64,000 nt of DNA from Lachnospiraceae bacterium (GTDB lineage: Bacteria; Bacillota; Clostridia; Lachnospirales; Lachnospiraceae). The stretch lies in contig JAGCVY010000094.1 in the NCBI GenBank assembly GCA_017962105.1, forward strand, positions 110,213-174,212. Reading direction: 5' to 3'. The number at the start of each line of letters is the position of its first letter. Position 1 is the first letter of the stretch. A program made the translations under genes and the position numbers. This document shows, one piece after another, positions 55,257-63,579 of this stretch. The notes under the pieces were generated by a model. That model saw nothing but the letters and a program-made list of their open reading frames with translations, was not told the origin of the DNA and did no database searches.

Positions 55257-56686
55257 GCCTTACCTCCGTTTCTCACGGGCTTCGCAAGCGGTACCCGCAC
55301 GCTGAACGTAGTGCCTTCGTTGATCTTGCTGTACACCTTGATCTGTCCGCCGTGGGCGTTGATAATATCTTTTGTGATTGCCAGGCCGAGGCCCGTTCCG
55401 CCGGTCTCACGGGAACGATCCTTATCAACACGGTAGAAACGTTCGAAAATATGGGCAATCTCCGACTCGGCAATACCGTTTCCGGTGTCGCGCACCGTGA
55501 CGAAGAAATAGGTCATGTTGGCGTTGAGGGTAACGTAAACGCTGCCGTTCGGACGGTTGTAAAGGATTGCATTTTCCACAATATTCGTGATCGCCGTGAT
55601 CATCTTCGGCTCGTCCACGTCGGCATAGATATCACGGTAGCTTTCGCAGACCACCTCCACCTCTTTGGACTCGGCAAGGGGTGCGACGCGGTTGAGGATA
55701 ACGTCGAGGATCTCGTTGATATGGGTTCTCGCGTACTGAATGGTATCCGTCTTGCGGTCCATACGGGCAAGTGCAAGCAGGTCGGAAATGATATGGTTCT
55801 CGCGGTCGATCTCCGAATTGATATCCGTTAGGAACTCATGAACCATCGGCGGCAGTTCCTCTCCGGAATTCAGCAGGGCATCCGCGAGGATCTTCATGGA
55901 CGTCATGGGCGTCTTCAGCTCGTGGGAAACATCCGACACGAAATTCTGACGGTTCTCCACCATCTCGTGGGTTCGCTCCAGAATCTGGTTTACAGAGTCC
56001 GAAATATCCGCCACCTGACGGTTGCTTCGCACCTCGACACGCTCGTCAAACTTGCCGTTTCCGATCTCCGTTAGCGCACGGTTGATGCGTCGGAGCGGCC
56101 TTGTAAACACAACGGCCAGCACGATTGCAAGTGTGAAGATGATGATGGAAAGGCACAGCGCGATCATCATGATATATCTTCTGCTTGTCTGATACCGGCT
56201 CCACTCGCTGCTCATGTCGTAGCGCATGAAAAAGATGGTATTTTCCTTGGAACCGGTCACCGACGGAAGAACCCGCACATACGTTGCGCTCTTCGACTCC
56301 TCATCATACGAAAAATGGGTTTTCTCCGCCACAGCCTCCAGAATCTCCGGTGCAACCACCGTTTTCCCGTTCTTGGTCCGGTACGAATCAAAACAAACCT
56401 GAAGGGACCCGTCAAGGATAAGAACACGGCCGTGATAATTTTCCGCAAGGAGATACAGCTGCTCGGCCACAGTGGTGTCGGAACCGCTTGGGAATCCGGT
56501 GCGCGCAATATCATAAGAAAGCCCTTCGGAGTAATCCGAGAGCTGTTTTCTGGTGACATCAAAAAGATGACGGTCATTATAAGAGATCAGAATATAAGAA
56601 AGAAGGACACAAGAAACAATTCCGCAGAAAGCAATTCCGAGGAACAGAATAAAAGACATACTGATTTTGCTCTTGAGTTTACTCAT
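55253..56686 (-). CDS. Sensor histidine kinase
   Basis: A 477-residue membrane kinase. TM1 (about 8-33), an extracytoplasmic sensory domain (about 36-168), TM2 (about 171-195), HAMP (about 195-248), HisKA with phospho-acceptor His255 in FVSDVSHELKTPMTSMKIL, and HATPase (NIVENAILYNRP N box, DTGNGI, ERFYRVDKDRSRETGGTGLGLAI). The layout resembles WalK/MtrB/PhoR type kinases. It overlaps the regulator gene by eight bases and the GerMN gene by four. Confidence 0.94.
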   Translation of the reverse strand: MSKLKSKISMSFILFLGIAFCGIVSCVLLSYILISYNDRHLFDVTRKQLSDYSEGLSYDIARTGFPSGSDTTVAEQLYLLAENYHGRVLILDGSLQVCFDSYRTKNGKTVVAPEILEAVAEKTHFSYDEESKSATYVRVLPSVTGSKENTIFFMRYDMSSEWSRYQTSRRYIMMIALCLSIIIFTLAIVLAVVFTRPLRRINRALTEIGNGKFDERVEVRSNRQVADISDSVNQILERTHEMVENRQNFVSDVSHELKTPMTSMKILADALLNSGEELPPMVHEFLTDINSEIDRENHIISDLLALARMDRKTDTIQYARTHINEILDVILNRVAPLAESKEVEVVCESYRDIYADVDEPKMITAITNIVENAILYNRPNGSVYVTLNANMTYFFVTVRDTGNGIAESEIAHIFERFYRVDKDRSRETGGTGLGLAITKDIINAHGGQIKVYSKINEGTTFSVRVPLAKPVRNGGKA

Positions 56687-57380
56687 GATCCGAAAAATAA
56701 TACCCTACGCCCCATTTAGTCTGTACATAAATCGGCTCGCCGGCATCCGGCTCGATCTTCTCGCGAAGGCGGCGCACATGGACATCCACGGTACGGGCAT
56801 CCTTCAGATAATCATACCCCCACACAATATTCATAAGACTCTCGCGGGAATACACCTTGTTCGGATGCGTCAGCAACAGCTCCAGAACATCGTACTCCTT
56901 GACGGTGAGCCGGATCTCCCGGTTGTCAACAAAAACCTGACGGCTGTCGGGCACAAGGCGCAGGCCCTTAAACCGGATCTCACGGGATACCGGTTTCATA
57001 ACCTCGTTCGGAACCGACTCGCTGCGGCGGAAGATCGCCTTGATCCTTGCTTTCACCTCGAGAATATTGAAGGGTTTTGTGATGTAATCGTCGGCGCCGT
57101 ATTCAAGTCCGAGGATCTTATCCATATCGTCGCCCTTGGCAGTCAGCATGATGATGGGAACCGAGGAAAACTCCCGCACTCTGGTACATACTTCATACCC
57201 GCTGAGCTTCGGAAGCATCACGTCCAAAAGGATCAGGTCAAAGTGAGACTGTGACACCTTGTTCACGGCCTCTTCCCCGTCATAAGCACAGTCCACAAGA
57301 AAGCCTTCCGCTTCGAGGCTGAATTTAATCCCCTTGACAATCAGTTTTTCATCATCGACAACAAGTATTTTCTTACTCAT
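56679..57380 (-). CDS. OmpR/PhoB-type response regulator
   Basis: A 233-residue DNA-binding regulator. Receiver domain (1-118): acidic Asp9/Asp10, phospho-acceptor Asp53 in ILLDVMLPKLSG, Thr80, Lys102 (TKPF). Winged-helix effector (about 135-233): RLTVKEYDVLELLLTHPNKVYSRESL and DARTVDVHVRRLREKI. Pairs with the downstream kinase. Preceded by a 54-base gap after comEA without a clear promoter, so probably cotranscribed with comEA. Target genes unknown. Confidence 0.95.
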   Translation of the reverse strand: MSKKILVVDDEKLIVKGIKFSLEAEGFLVDCAYDGEEAVNKVSQSHFDLILLDVMLPKLSGYEVCTRVREFSSVPIIMLTAKGDDMDKILGLEYGADDYITKPFNILEVKARIKAIFRRSESVPNEVMKPVSREIRFKGLRLVPDSRQVFVDNREIRLTVKEYDVLELLLTHPNKVYSRESLMNIVWGYDYLKDARTVDVHVRRLREKIEPDAGEPIYVQTKWGVGYYFSDHE

Positions 57381-57434
57381 CCCTTCTGACCCCTCGCAAC
57401 ATACTCAATATTCTATGTACGGAACACCGAAGCG

Positions 57435-58082
57435 TTATCGGACCGCTATCAGGTTTTTTATTTTTTCAAACACCGCATCCTTGATCCCGCTCACTTTCTT
57501 GATGTCGGAAATATCCGTGAATCCTCCGTGCTCTTCCCGCCACGAGATAATGTCTCTCGCTCTGCTCTCGCCGATCCCCGGAAGCGTCATCAGCTGCTGA
57601 AGCCCGGCTGAATTGATGTTTACCTTTCCGCCGTTCCCATCCTCCGACAAGTCGGGAACGAACCCGCTCGCAGTCTCTTCGAGAGACGGGATATAGATCT
57701 TCATGCCATCGGAAACCGGTTCCGCGAGATTTCGATAGGAAGTATCTGCATCCTCGGTAAAACCGCCGGCTGCATCCACGGCGTCCGCCACACGCATACC
57801 TACACTCAGGAAGAAGACTCCTTCCCGCCGAACCGATCCACACACATGGACGCAAACGGAAGTATCTTCAGGATCAGCAGGAACGTTTTCCCCGCCGCCT
57901 TCCCGAGTTTGATCACCAGCCGGATCAGCATCCCCGGAACGGAGACCTTCTTCGATTTCTTCGCTTTTTTGTCGGAAGCCAAGGTTCTCCTCCTTCCCGT
58001 ATTGACACAGAAAAACTACGCCGGCCGCTGTAACAGCAAGCGCAACCACCGCCATCGGAATCCATCGTCGCAATCGTACCAT
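57435..58082 (-). CDS. comEA: ComEA-like competence DNA-binding protein
   Basis: ComEA binds double-stranded DNA outside the cell and passes it to ComEC. The 215-residue product has an N-terminal signal anchor (about 7-25, IPMAVVALAVTAAGVVFL), an acidic linker, an SLBB domain (about 75-135; VHVCGSVRREGVFFLSVGMRVADAVDAAGGF) and a tandem helix-hairpin-helix DNA-binding domain (about 150-215; KVNINSAGLQQLMTLPGIGESRARDII). ATG 58082 preceded by GGAAAGGAT is chosen. ComEB is absent; the gene is followed by the two-component genes and then comEC. Confidence 0.92.
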   Translation of the reverse strand: MVRLRRWIPMAVVALAVTAAGVVFLCQYGKEENLGFRQKSEEIEEGLRSGDADPAGDQTREGGGENVPADPEDTSVCVHVCGSVRREGVFFLSVGMRVADAVDAAGGFTEDADTSYRNLAEPVSDGMKIYIPSLEETASGFVPDLSEDGNGGKVNINSAGLQQLMTLPGIGESRARDIISWREEHGGFTDISDIKKVSGIKDAVFEKIKNLIAVR

Positions 58083-58120
58083 ACCCGATCCTTTCCGACA
58101 CGCAACCACACAGCACGTTT

Positions 58121-58149
58121 ATTATACCCGAAAACCAAGATTGAAACAA
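58121..58149 (-). promoter_or_regulatory. Promoter of comEA-regulator-kinase-comEC run
   Basis: Minus strand -35 TTGTTT (58149-58144), 17-base spacer, -10 TATAAT (58126-58121), about 34 bases before comEA. Inferred from consensus. Confidence 0.65.
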
Positions 58150-58155
58150 CAGAAA

Positions 58156-58187
58156 AAGCACGGAAAATGTATACAAATTCCGTGCTT
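58156..58187. terminator. Terminator after argD
   Basis: AAGCACGGAA (58156-58165) pairs with TTCCGTGCTT (58178-58187) around a 12-base loop; tails are TTATTTT on the plus strand and TTCTGTTG on the minus strand. It separates the arginine operon (ending at 58233) from the comEA promoter. The left arm and loop contain a GGAAAATG octamer. Confidence 0.75.
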
Positions 58188-58232
58188 TATTTTCTACATG
58201 TAAAACGCAGGGAAAACCTTTTGCGGATTCCT

Positions 58233-59435
58233 CTACGCCTGAGCAGAGGACGCCTCGGCGATCGCCTCCCGAAGGATGCCCGCCATCTCGTCAATCTGCT
58301 CCTTGGAAACAATCAACGGAGGAAGGAAACGAACCACATTTCCGGCTGCTGCGATCAGGATCAGTCCCCGCTTCAGGGCAGCCTTCACGATATCTCCGGG
58401 CGCAACGGTGAACTGCAGTCCCTGCATCAGACCGATGCCGCGATGATCCACAACACACGGAAAATACTTCGCAACCGTCTCGAGGGTCTCCCACAGATAA
58501 GGGGCAGCCTCGTTCACGTGCTCAAGAAGCTGCAGCTTTTCAAACTGCTCAAAGACAGCGGTCGCCGCCGCACACACAAAGGGATTGCCGCCGTAGGTCG
58601 AGCCGTGGTCACCGGGCTCCAGTGCCTCTGCAGCTTTGCCTTTGGCTGCGAAAGCGCCTACCGGCACTCCGCATCCGAGAGCTTTTGCAAGCGTGACCAC
58701 ATCGGGTGTTACGCCGTATTTCTGATAGGTGAACATCGCACCGCTTCTGCCCATACCGCACTGGATCTCATCGAGGATCAGAAGCGCGTCGTGCTCGTCG
58801 CAAAGCTTGCGTACGCCCTCGATAAACTCAGGATCCGCGGGATGGATCCCGCCTTCTCCCTGCAGTGTCTCCATGATCACAGCCGCAGTCGTATCGTCAA
58901 AAAGGGCCTCCACGGAAGCAAGATCATTGAACTCTGCGAATTTCACGCCGCCGATCAACGGCTCAAAGGGCTCGCGGTACGCAGCCTTTCCGGTAACGGA
59001 AACGGCACCCAGGGTACGGCCGTGGAACGAATGGTCCATCGCAATGATGGTGCTGTCAGCCTTGCCGCGTGTCTTGTAATAGTACTTGCGCGCAACCTTG
59101 ATGGCACCTTCCACTGCCTCTGCACCGCTGTTGGTAAAGAAAACGCGGTCCATTCCGGTGGCTTCGCAGACACATTTTGCGGCAGACAATGCCGGCTCGT
59201 TGTAAAACAGGTTGGATGTGTGAAGCAGCTTGTCGATCTGCGCCTTCAACGCATCGTTATATTCTTTATTTCCGTATCCGAGCGCATACACGCCGATACC
59301 CGACCCGAAATCCAGATACTTTGTACCGTCGGTCTCGTACAGGTACATCCCCTCACCGTGGTCAAGCACCATGGGGAATCTGTTATAGGTATGCATGAGC
59401 AGGGATTCCGCTTCGCGGATCACTTGTTCTTTCAT
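58233..59435 (-). CDS. argD: Acetylornithine aminotransferase
   Basis: ArgD transaminates N-acetylglutamate semialdehyde to N-acetylornithine with PLP. The 400-residue product has FGSGIGVYALGYGN, FFTNSGAEAVEGAIKVAR, SFHGRTLGAVSVTGK, the PLP aspartate region LILDEIQCGMGRSG and the Lys in VVTLAKALGCGVPVGAF (near residue 242), plus HGSTYGGNPFVCAAA. ATG 59435 has GGAG eight bases upstream; the ATG six bases earlier is less well spaced. Last gene of the arginine operon, 17 bases after argB. Confidence 0.95.
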   Translation of the reverse strand: MKEQVIREAESLLMHTYNRFPMVLDHGEGMYLYETDGTKYLDFGSGIGVYALGYGNKEYNDALKAQIDKLLHTSNLFYNEPALSAAKCVCEATGMDRVFFTNSGAEAVEGAIKVARKYYYKTRGKADSTIIAMDHSFHGRTLGAVSVTGKAAYREPFEPLIGGVKFAEFNDLASVEALFDDTTAAVIMETLQGEGGIHPADPEFIEGVRKLCDEHDALLILDEIQCGMGRSGAMFTYQKYGVTPDVVTLAKALGCGVPVGAFAAKGKAAEALEPGDHGSTYGGNPFVCAAATAVFEQFEKLQLLEHVNEAAPYLWETLETVAKYFPCVVDHRGIGLMQGLQFTVAPGDIVKAALKRGLILIAAAGNVVRFLPPLIVSKEQIDEMAGILREAIAEASSAQA

Positions 59436-59452
59436 AGTCATTTCTCCAAAAA

Positions 59453-60355
59453 TCAGTTGATGTCCGACTGCCATCCCTCGCGAACGTCGTCGATGATCGC
59501 AGTACCGACACCCTGTTCGGTGAAGAACTCAAGGAGCAGGCAGTGCGGTCTTCTTCCGTCGAGAATATGTACGCGGGACACGCCGCAGTTCACGGCGTCG
59601 ATGCAGTTTTTAAGCTTCGGGATCATTCCGCCGCCGACATAACCGTCAGCGATCAGCTTCTCGGCATCGGAAAGCGTCAAAACGGAAAGCAGCGTCGACG
59701 GATCCTTCGGATCCTTGTATACGCCCTCGATATCCGTGAGAAACGCCAGTTTTTCTGCGCTCAGCGCCTCCGCGATCGCGCAGGCTGCGTCATCGGCGTT
59801 GATGTTGTAGGTCTGGTATTCATCATCCATACCGATGGGTGCGATAACCGGAACGTAGCCGTTCTTGATCAGCGTGTTGATCAGGTTGGCGTTGACGCTC
59901 TTCACCTCGCCGACGAAACCGATGTCCTGTCCGTCCACGGTCTTTCGTCGTACCGTGAGCATGTTGCCGTCCTTGCCGCTGATACCGGCAGCACGGACAC
60001 CGTTTGCCTCCAGAAGCTGAACAAGGCTCTTGTTAACCTTGTTGAGCACCATCTCAGCGACTTCCATGGTATCGGAGTCTGTCACACGCAGACCGCTCAC
60101 GAACTGCGGCTCCTTGCCCATGAGACCGACCCATTTGCTGATCTCCTTGCCGCCGCCGTGAACGATCACGGGGTGCATACCTACAAGTTTCAGGAGCGCG
60201 ATATCCTGGCTTACCTTCTTCTTCAGGTCTTCATCCAGCATAGCGCTGCCGCCGTATTTTACGACGACGGTCTTGTTGCTGAACTCGCGAATATAGGGAA
60301 GGGCCTCGATCAGGGTCTGGGCCTTATCCATCATTGTGTCCATCTTGTCTGCCAT
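59453..60355 (-). CDS. argB: Acetylglutamate kinase
   Basis: ArgB phosphorylates N-acetylglutamate. The 300-residue product has [10 protein letters not shown] (P-loop like), [27 protein letters not shown] (substrate binding), [29 protein letters not shown] and [16 protein letters not shown]. The N-terminal extension of about 25 residues is the type seen in arginine-sensitive enzymes, suggesting feedback inhibition; inference. ATG 60355 follows GGAGG. It lies 49 bases after argJ. Confidence 0.95.
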   Translation of the reverse strand: MADKMDTMMDKAQTLIEALPYIREFSNKTVVVKYGGSAMLDEDLKKKVSQDIALLKLVGMHPVIVHGGGKEISKWVGLMGKEPQFVSGLRVTDSDTMEVAEMVLNKVNKSLVQLLEANGVRAAGISGKDGNMLTVRRKTVDGQDIGFVGEVKSVNANLINTLIKNGYVPVIAPIGMDDEYQTYNINADDAACAIAEALSAEKLAFLTDIEGVYKDPKDPSTLLSVLTLSDAEKLIADGYVGGGMIPKLKNCIDAVNCGVSRVHILDGRRPHCLLLEFFTEQGVGTAIIDDVREGWQSDIN

Positions 60356-60404
60356 AAATCCTCCGAAATGTCTGCATGTATTTTCCGATTTAATCATCCA
60401 AAGA

Positions 60405-61631
60405 TCAGGAACGGTAATCCCCGTTGATCTTTACGTAATCATAGGTGAGGTCGCATCCCCACGCCGTCGCCTTCTCATAGCCGTCGTTGCAGTTGATGCG
60501 GAACGTCATCATCTTCTTCGAGAGAAGCTCCGTCGCCTTCTTCTCGGAGTAGTCGATCGCCATGCCGCCCTTCACGAGAAGGTAGCGGTCATCGCCGTCC
60601 TGCAGGTAGATGTCCACCTTGTCCGGATCAAACTCGCCGCCGGAGTATCCCATGGCGCACAGCACGCGGCCCCAGTTGGCGTCGCTTCCGTAAAATGCCG
60701 CCTTCACAAGGTTCGAGGAGATCACGGCCTTGGCAATCTTCACAGCGTCCTCGTGGGTTCTGGCATGACGCACCTTAACCTCAAGGAGCTTCGTGGCGCC
60801 CTCGCCATCTGCTGCCATCTTCATGGCCAGATCCTTGCAGACGATGAAAAGAGCGAGCACGAAATCATCGTACACCTTGTTCTTCTTTGTGATCTTCTCG
60901 TTTCCGGCAAGACCGTTGGCGAGCACGATGAAGGTGTCGTTTGTGGAGGTGTCGCGGTCCACGGAGATCATGTTGAAGGTGTCCGCAACCACGGTGGAAA
61001 CCGCTTCCTGCAGAAGCGCCTCGTCAATGTTGATATCGGTGGTCACAACGGAAAGCATGGTAGCCATATTGGGATGGATCATTCCCGAGCCCTTACTCAT
61101 GCCGCCCAGGGTAACCTCAATCTCGTCCTCTGCGGTGAACTGGCAGGCAACCGTCTTGCACACCGTGTCGGTGGTCATGATCGCCTCGGCAGCGTCCTGA
61201 CCGTCGCTCTCGCTTGTTCCGAGCCGCTTGGCAGCGTCCTCGATCCCGGGCACGATGACATTCATGGGCATCGGCTGACCGATAACGCCGGTGGACGCGG
61301 TAAATACCTGATCCGGATGGCAGGCAAGTGCCAGCGCTGCGGCGGAAGCCATCTCGTAGTTGTCTTCAACGCCCTGCTGTCCCATGCACGCGTTTGCGAT
61401 CCCGGAGTTCAGGACCACCGCATGCTTCGGCTTCCCGTTCTTAAGGATCTCCATATCCCAGACAACCGGAGCCGCCTTCACTTTATTGGTTGTAAAAGTC
61501 GCACCTGCCACGCACGGCGTCTCGCTGTACACAAGCGCGATATCCTTCTTGATCTTCTTGCGGATTCCCGCCATCACACCCGTAGCGGAAAATCCATTCG
61601 GTGTTGTGCAGTTTCCCTTGAATTTTCTCAT
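60405..61631 (-). CDS. argJ: Bifunctional ornithine acetyltransferase/N-acetylglutamate synthase
   Basis: ArgJ recycles the acetyl group from acetylornithine to glutamate. The 408-residue precursor cuts itself before Thr191 in the motif [13 protein letters not shown]. Other features: [40 protein letters not shown] and [13 protein letters not shown]. Presence of argJ means the cyclic acetyl pathway and explains the lack of argA/argE here. ATG 61631 follows GAGGTG. It is preceded by 152 bases with its own predicted promoter. Confidence 0.95.
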   Translation of the reverse strand: MRKFKGNCTTPNGFSATGVMAGIRKKIKKDIALVYSETPCVAGATFTTNKVKAAPVVWDMEILKNGKPKHAVVLNSGIANACMGQQGVEDNYEMASAAALALACHPDQVFTASTGVIGQPMPMNVIVPGIEDAAKRLGTSESDGQDAAEAIMTTDTVCKTVACQFTAEDEIEVTLGGMSKGSGMIHPNMATMLSVVTTDINIDEALLQEAVSTVVADTFNMISVDRDTSTNDTFIVLANGLAGNEKITKKNKVYDDFVLALFIVCKDLAMKMAADGEGATKLLEVKVRHARTHEDAVKIAKAVISSNLVKAAFYGSDANWGRVLCAMGYSGGEFDPDKVDIYLQDGDDRYLLVKGGMAIDYSEKKATELLSKKMMTFRINCNDGYEKATAWGCDLTYDYVKINGDYRS

Positions 61632-61719
61632 GGTTTTCACCTCATATGTCACTCTGTTTCATCGGCTAGGAGCATCCTTTGGGATCACTCCGTCCGAATC
61701 TGTTCGATGTTCGCTATGG

Positions 61720-61748
61720 ATTATACTCCGTCGAAACCGAAACTTCAA
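61720..61748 (-). promoter_or_regulatory. Internal promoter upstream of argJ-argB-argD
   Basis: Minus strand -35 TTGAAG (61748-61743), 17-base spacer, -10 TATAAT (61725-61720), in the gap between argC and argJ. About 85 bases of leader follow. Inferred from consensus. Confidence 0.6.
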
Positions 61749-61783
61749 TCGCGCATTTTCATCAAATCGGATGTCAAAAGCGA

Positions 61784-62728
61784 TCACAAATTCAGTCCTT
61801 TTGCCTCATCGCATCCCAGCACGATGTTCATGCACTGGATCGCTGCGCCCGACGCGCCCTTGCCGAGATTGTCAAACCGGGATGCAACCACGATACGATC
61901 GCTGTTGCCGGTCACCAGGATCTCCATTCCGTCCCAGCCGGCGCATGCGTCGGAAAATAATGCTCCGCCCGCCTCGACGTCCGCTCCGAACGGCAGGACC
62001 TTGATGAATTGTTCGTCTTTATAGTATTCCGCGAAAAATGCCTGCAGCTCCTCGGGAGTGACCTTCTTCGCCAAGCGGTCGGTGAAAAGAGGTACCTGAA
62101 CGATCATTCCGCTGTGGTAATTGGTCGTCATCGGGCAAAACAGCGGTTCCGCCGCAAGGCCGGTGATCATCTTCATTTCTTTCAGATGCTTGTGGCTCTG
62201 TCCCCATGCGTACATGCGGGCGGAGTCGAATTTGCTGTCACGTCCCTCTTCCTCGTAGGCAGCGATCAGTTTCTTTCCGCCGCCGCTGTAGCCGGAAACC
62301 GCAAACACGGAAACCGGGTAATCAGCAGGAAGAATCCCTGCGGAAACCAAAGGATATCCGATCCCGATGAATCCCGATGCATAGCAGCCGGGAACCGCAA
62401 TTCTCTTGCTGGTTCGGATTTTCTCCCGCAGCTCCTTCGACAGTTCCGGGAAGCCGTAAGCCCAATCCGGATTGGTGCGGTGTGCCGTCGACGTGTCGAT
62501 CACGACCACATCGTCTCCCGCCATCTCCGCAGCCTCAAGTGCCGCCGCGTCCGGAAGACAGAGGAATGTAATATCGGAATCATTGATGAATTTCCGGATC
62601 GTATCGGGATCCTTCCGAAGCTCCGAGGGAATCTTCAAAAGCTCAATATCGTCCCTTCCTTCAAATCTCTCAAAGATCCGAAGACCCGTTGTTCCTTCAC
62701 TTCCGTCAATAAATACTTTCGTCTTCAT
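61784..62728 (-). CDS. argC: N-acetyl-gamma-glutamyl-phosphate reductase, type 2
   Basis: ArgC reduces acetylglutamyl phosphate to the semialdehyde using NADPH. The 314-residue product is the shorter type 2 form, with FIDGSEGTTGLRIFERF (nucleotide fold), VIDTSTAHRTNPDWAYGFPEL, catalytic Cys in IAVPGCYASGF (near residue 115), SGYSGGGKK and NYHSGMIVQVPLF. It follows maf by 12 bases and precedes argJ. Type 2 enzymes are known from Clostridia and Proteobacteria. Confidence 0.93.
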   Translation of the reverse strand: MKTKVFIDGSEGTTGLRIFERFEGRDDIELLKIPSELRKDPDTIRKFINDSDITFLCLPDAAALEAAEMAGDDVVVIDTSTAHRTNPDWAYGFPELSKELREKIRTSKRIAVPGCYASGFIGIGYPLVSAGILPADYPVSVFAVSGYSGGGKKLIAAYEEEGRDSKFDSARMYAWGQSHKHLKEMKMITGLAAEPLFCPMTTNYHSGMIVQVPLFTDRLAKKVTPEELQAFFAEYYKDEQFIKVLPFGADVEAGGALFSDACAGWDGMEILVTGNSDRIVVASRFDNLGKGASGAAIQCMNIVLGCDEAKGLNL

Positions 62729-62740
62729 GGTTTCGTCCTC

Positions 62741-63349
62741 TTAAACTTCTTCTGCGTTCTCCGGAGCTAACGCCCCGAGACGCTTCATTTTCTCATATAA
62801 GCTGTTGAGCGGCAATCCGACAACGGTATAGAAATCACCTCGGATTTCCCGAATGAATCTTCCGCCGAGTACCTGCACGGCGTACCCGCCGGCTTTGTCC
62901 ATAGGTTCACCGGTCTGTACGTACCATCGGATCTCTTCCTGGCTCATTTTTGCAAACAGCACATCGGCTTCTTCGAAGAAAGAATCCCGCACAACCGTCC
63001 CGTTCTTTCGATACAGGACACACACTCCTGTGTATACCGTATTAATATCACCGGAAAGCTTTTCAAGCATCGCCGCCGCATCCTCTTCATCCTTCGGCTT
63101 CCCCAACACATCGCCGTCCTTCCAAACGATGGTATCGCTTCCGATCACCATACAGTCTTCCTTATGATGATGAAACACAGCCGTGGCTTTCCTCATGGCA
63201 AGTTCCTTCACGATCTCGCCCGGTTCCATGACGCCGACAGTCTCATCGGCGGCGGATACCTCGACGGTGAAATCCACCCCAAGCATTGTGAGAATTTCCC
63301 GACGTCTCGGTGACTGGCTTGCGAGGATGATCGGAACGGTCTGAACCAT
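62741..63349 (-). CDS. maf: Maf-family nucleoside triphosphate pyrophosphatase
   Basis: Maf proteins hydrolyse canonical dTTP/UTP and modified nucleotides and were linked to septum inhibition. The 202-residue product has ILASQSPRRREILTMLG, DCMVIGSDTIVWKDGDVLGKPKDEEDA and EIRWYVQTGEPMDKAGGYAVQVLGGRFI, all family motifs. It lacks neighbours involved in cell division (mreB, radC) and instead leads the arginine operon, only 12 bases before argC. Confidence 0.94.
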   Translation of the reverse strand: MVQTVPIILASQSPRRREILTMLGVDFTVEVSAADETVGVMEPGEIVKELAMRKATAVFHHHKEDCMVIGSDTIVWKDGDVLGKPKDEEDAAAMLEKLSGDINTVYTGVCVLYRKNGTVVRDSFFEEADVLFAKMSQEEIRWYVQTGEPMDKAGGYAVQVLGGRFIREIRGDFYTVVGLPLNSLYEKMKRLGALAPENAEEV

Positions 63350-63382
63350 AAAAGAAATCGCCTCCGTTTGAATGATGTTGCC

Positions 63383-63411
63383 ATTCTATACCCTGTTTAT
63401 GAATTTTGCAA
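63383..63411 (-). promoter_or_regulatory. Promoter of maf-argC operon
   Basis: Minus strand -35 TTGCAA (63411-63406), 17-base spacer, -10 TAGAAT (63388-63383), 33 bases before maf. An ATTCATAAA element in the spacer resembles half of an arginine-repressor box. The 63412-63480 stretch is AT-rich with several TTTTT runs. Confidence 0.6.
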
Positions 63412-63520
63412 CATATTTTTCGCGTTTTTTTGTGTTTTTATGCATTTTTGACGGTTTTTCGTATTCCCACAAAAAATACTTGCTTTTCTGAATCTTTTGA
63501 TGTACCTTTATGTACAGCTA

Positions 63521-63551
63521 CGGTGCATACAGTATGCATAAAGTTGCACCG
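63521..63551. promoter_or_regulatory. Nested palindromes upstream of argG, candidate ArgR operator
   Basis: TGCATAC-A-GTATGCA (63524-63538) is a perfect 7-bp inverted repeat. An outer repeat CGGTGCA/TGCACCG (63521-63527, 63545-63551) encloses it. TGCAT-AAAG-TTGCA (63535-63548) is close to the ARG-box pattern TGNAT-N4-ATNCA. Only 29 bases separate the outer arm from the argG start, so it likely overlaps its promoter, which I cannot place with confidence. Confidence 0.55.
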
Positions 63552-63579
63552 CTATACATTGAATCAGGAGGTTGTACCC

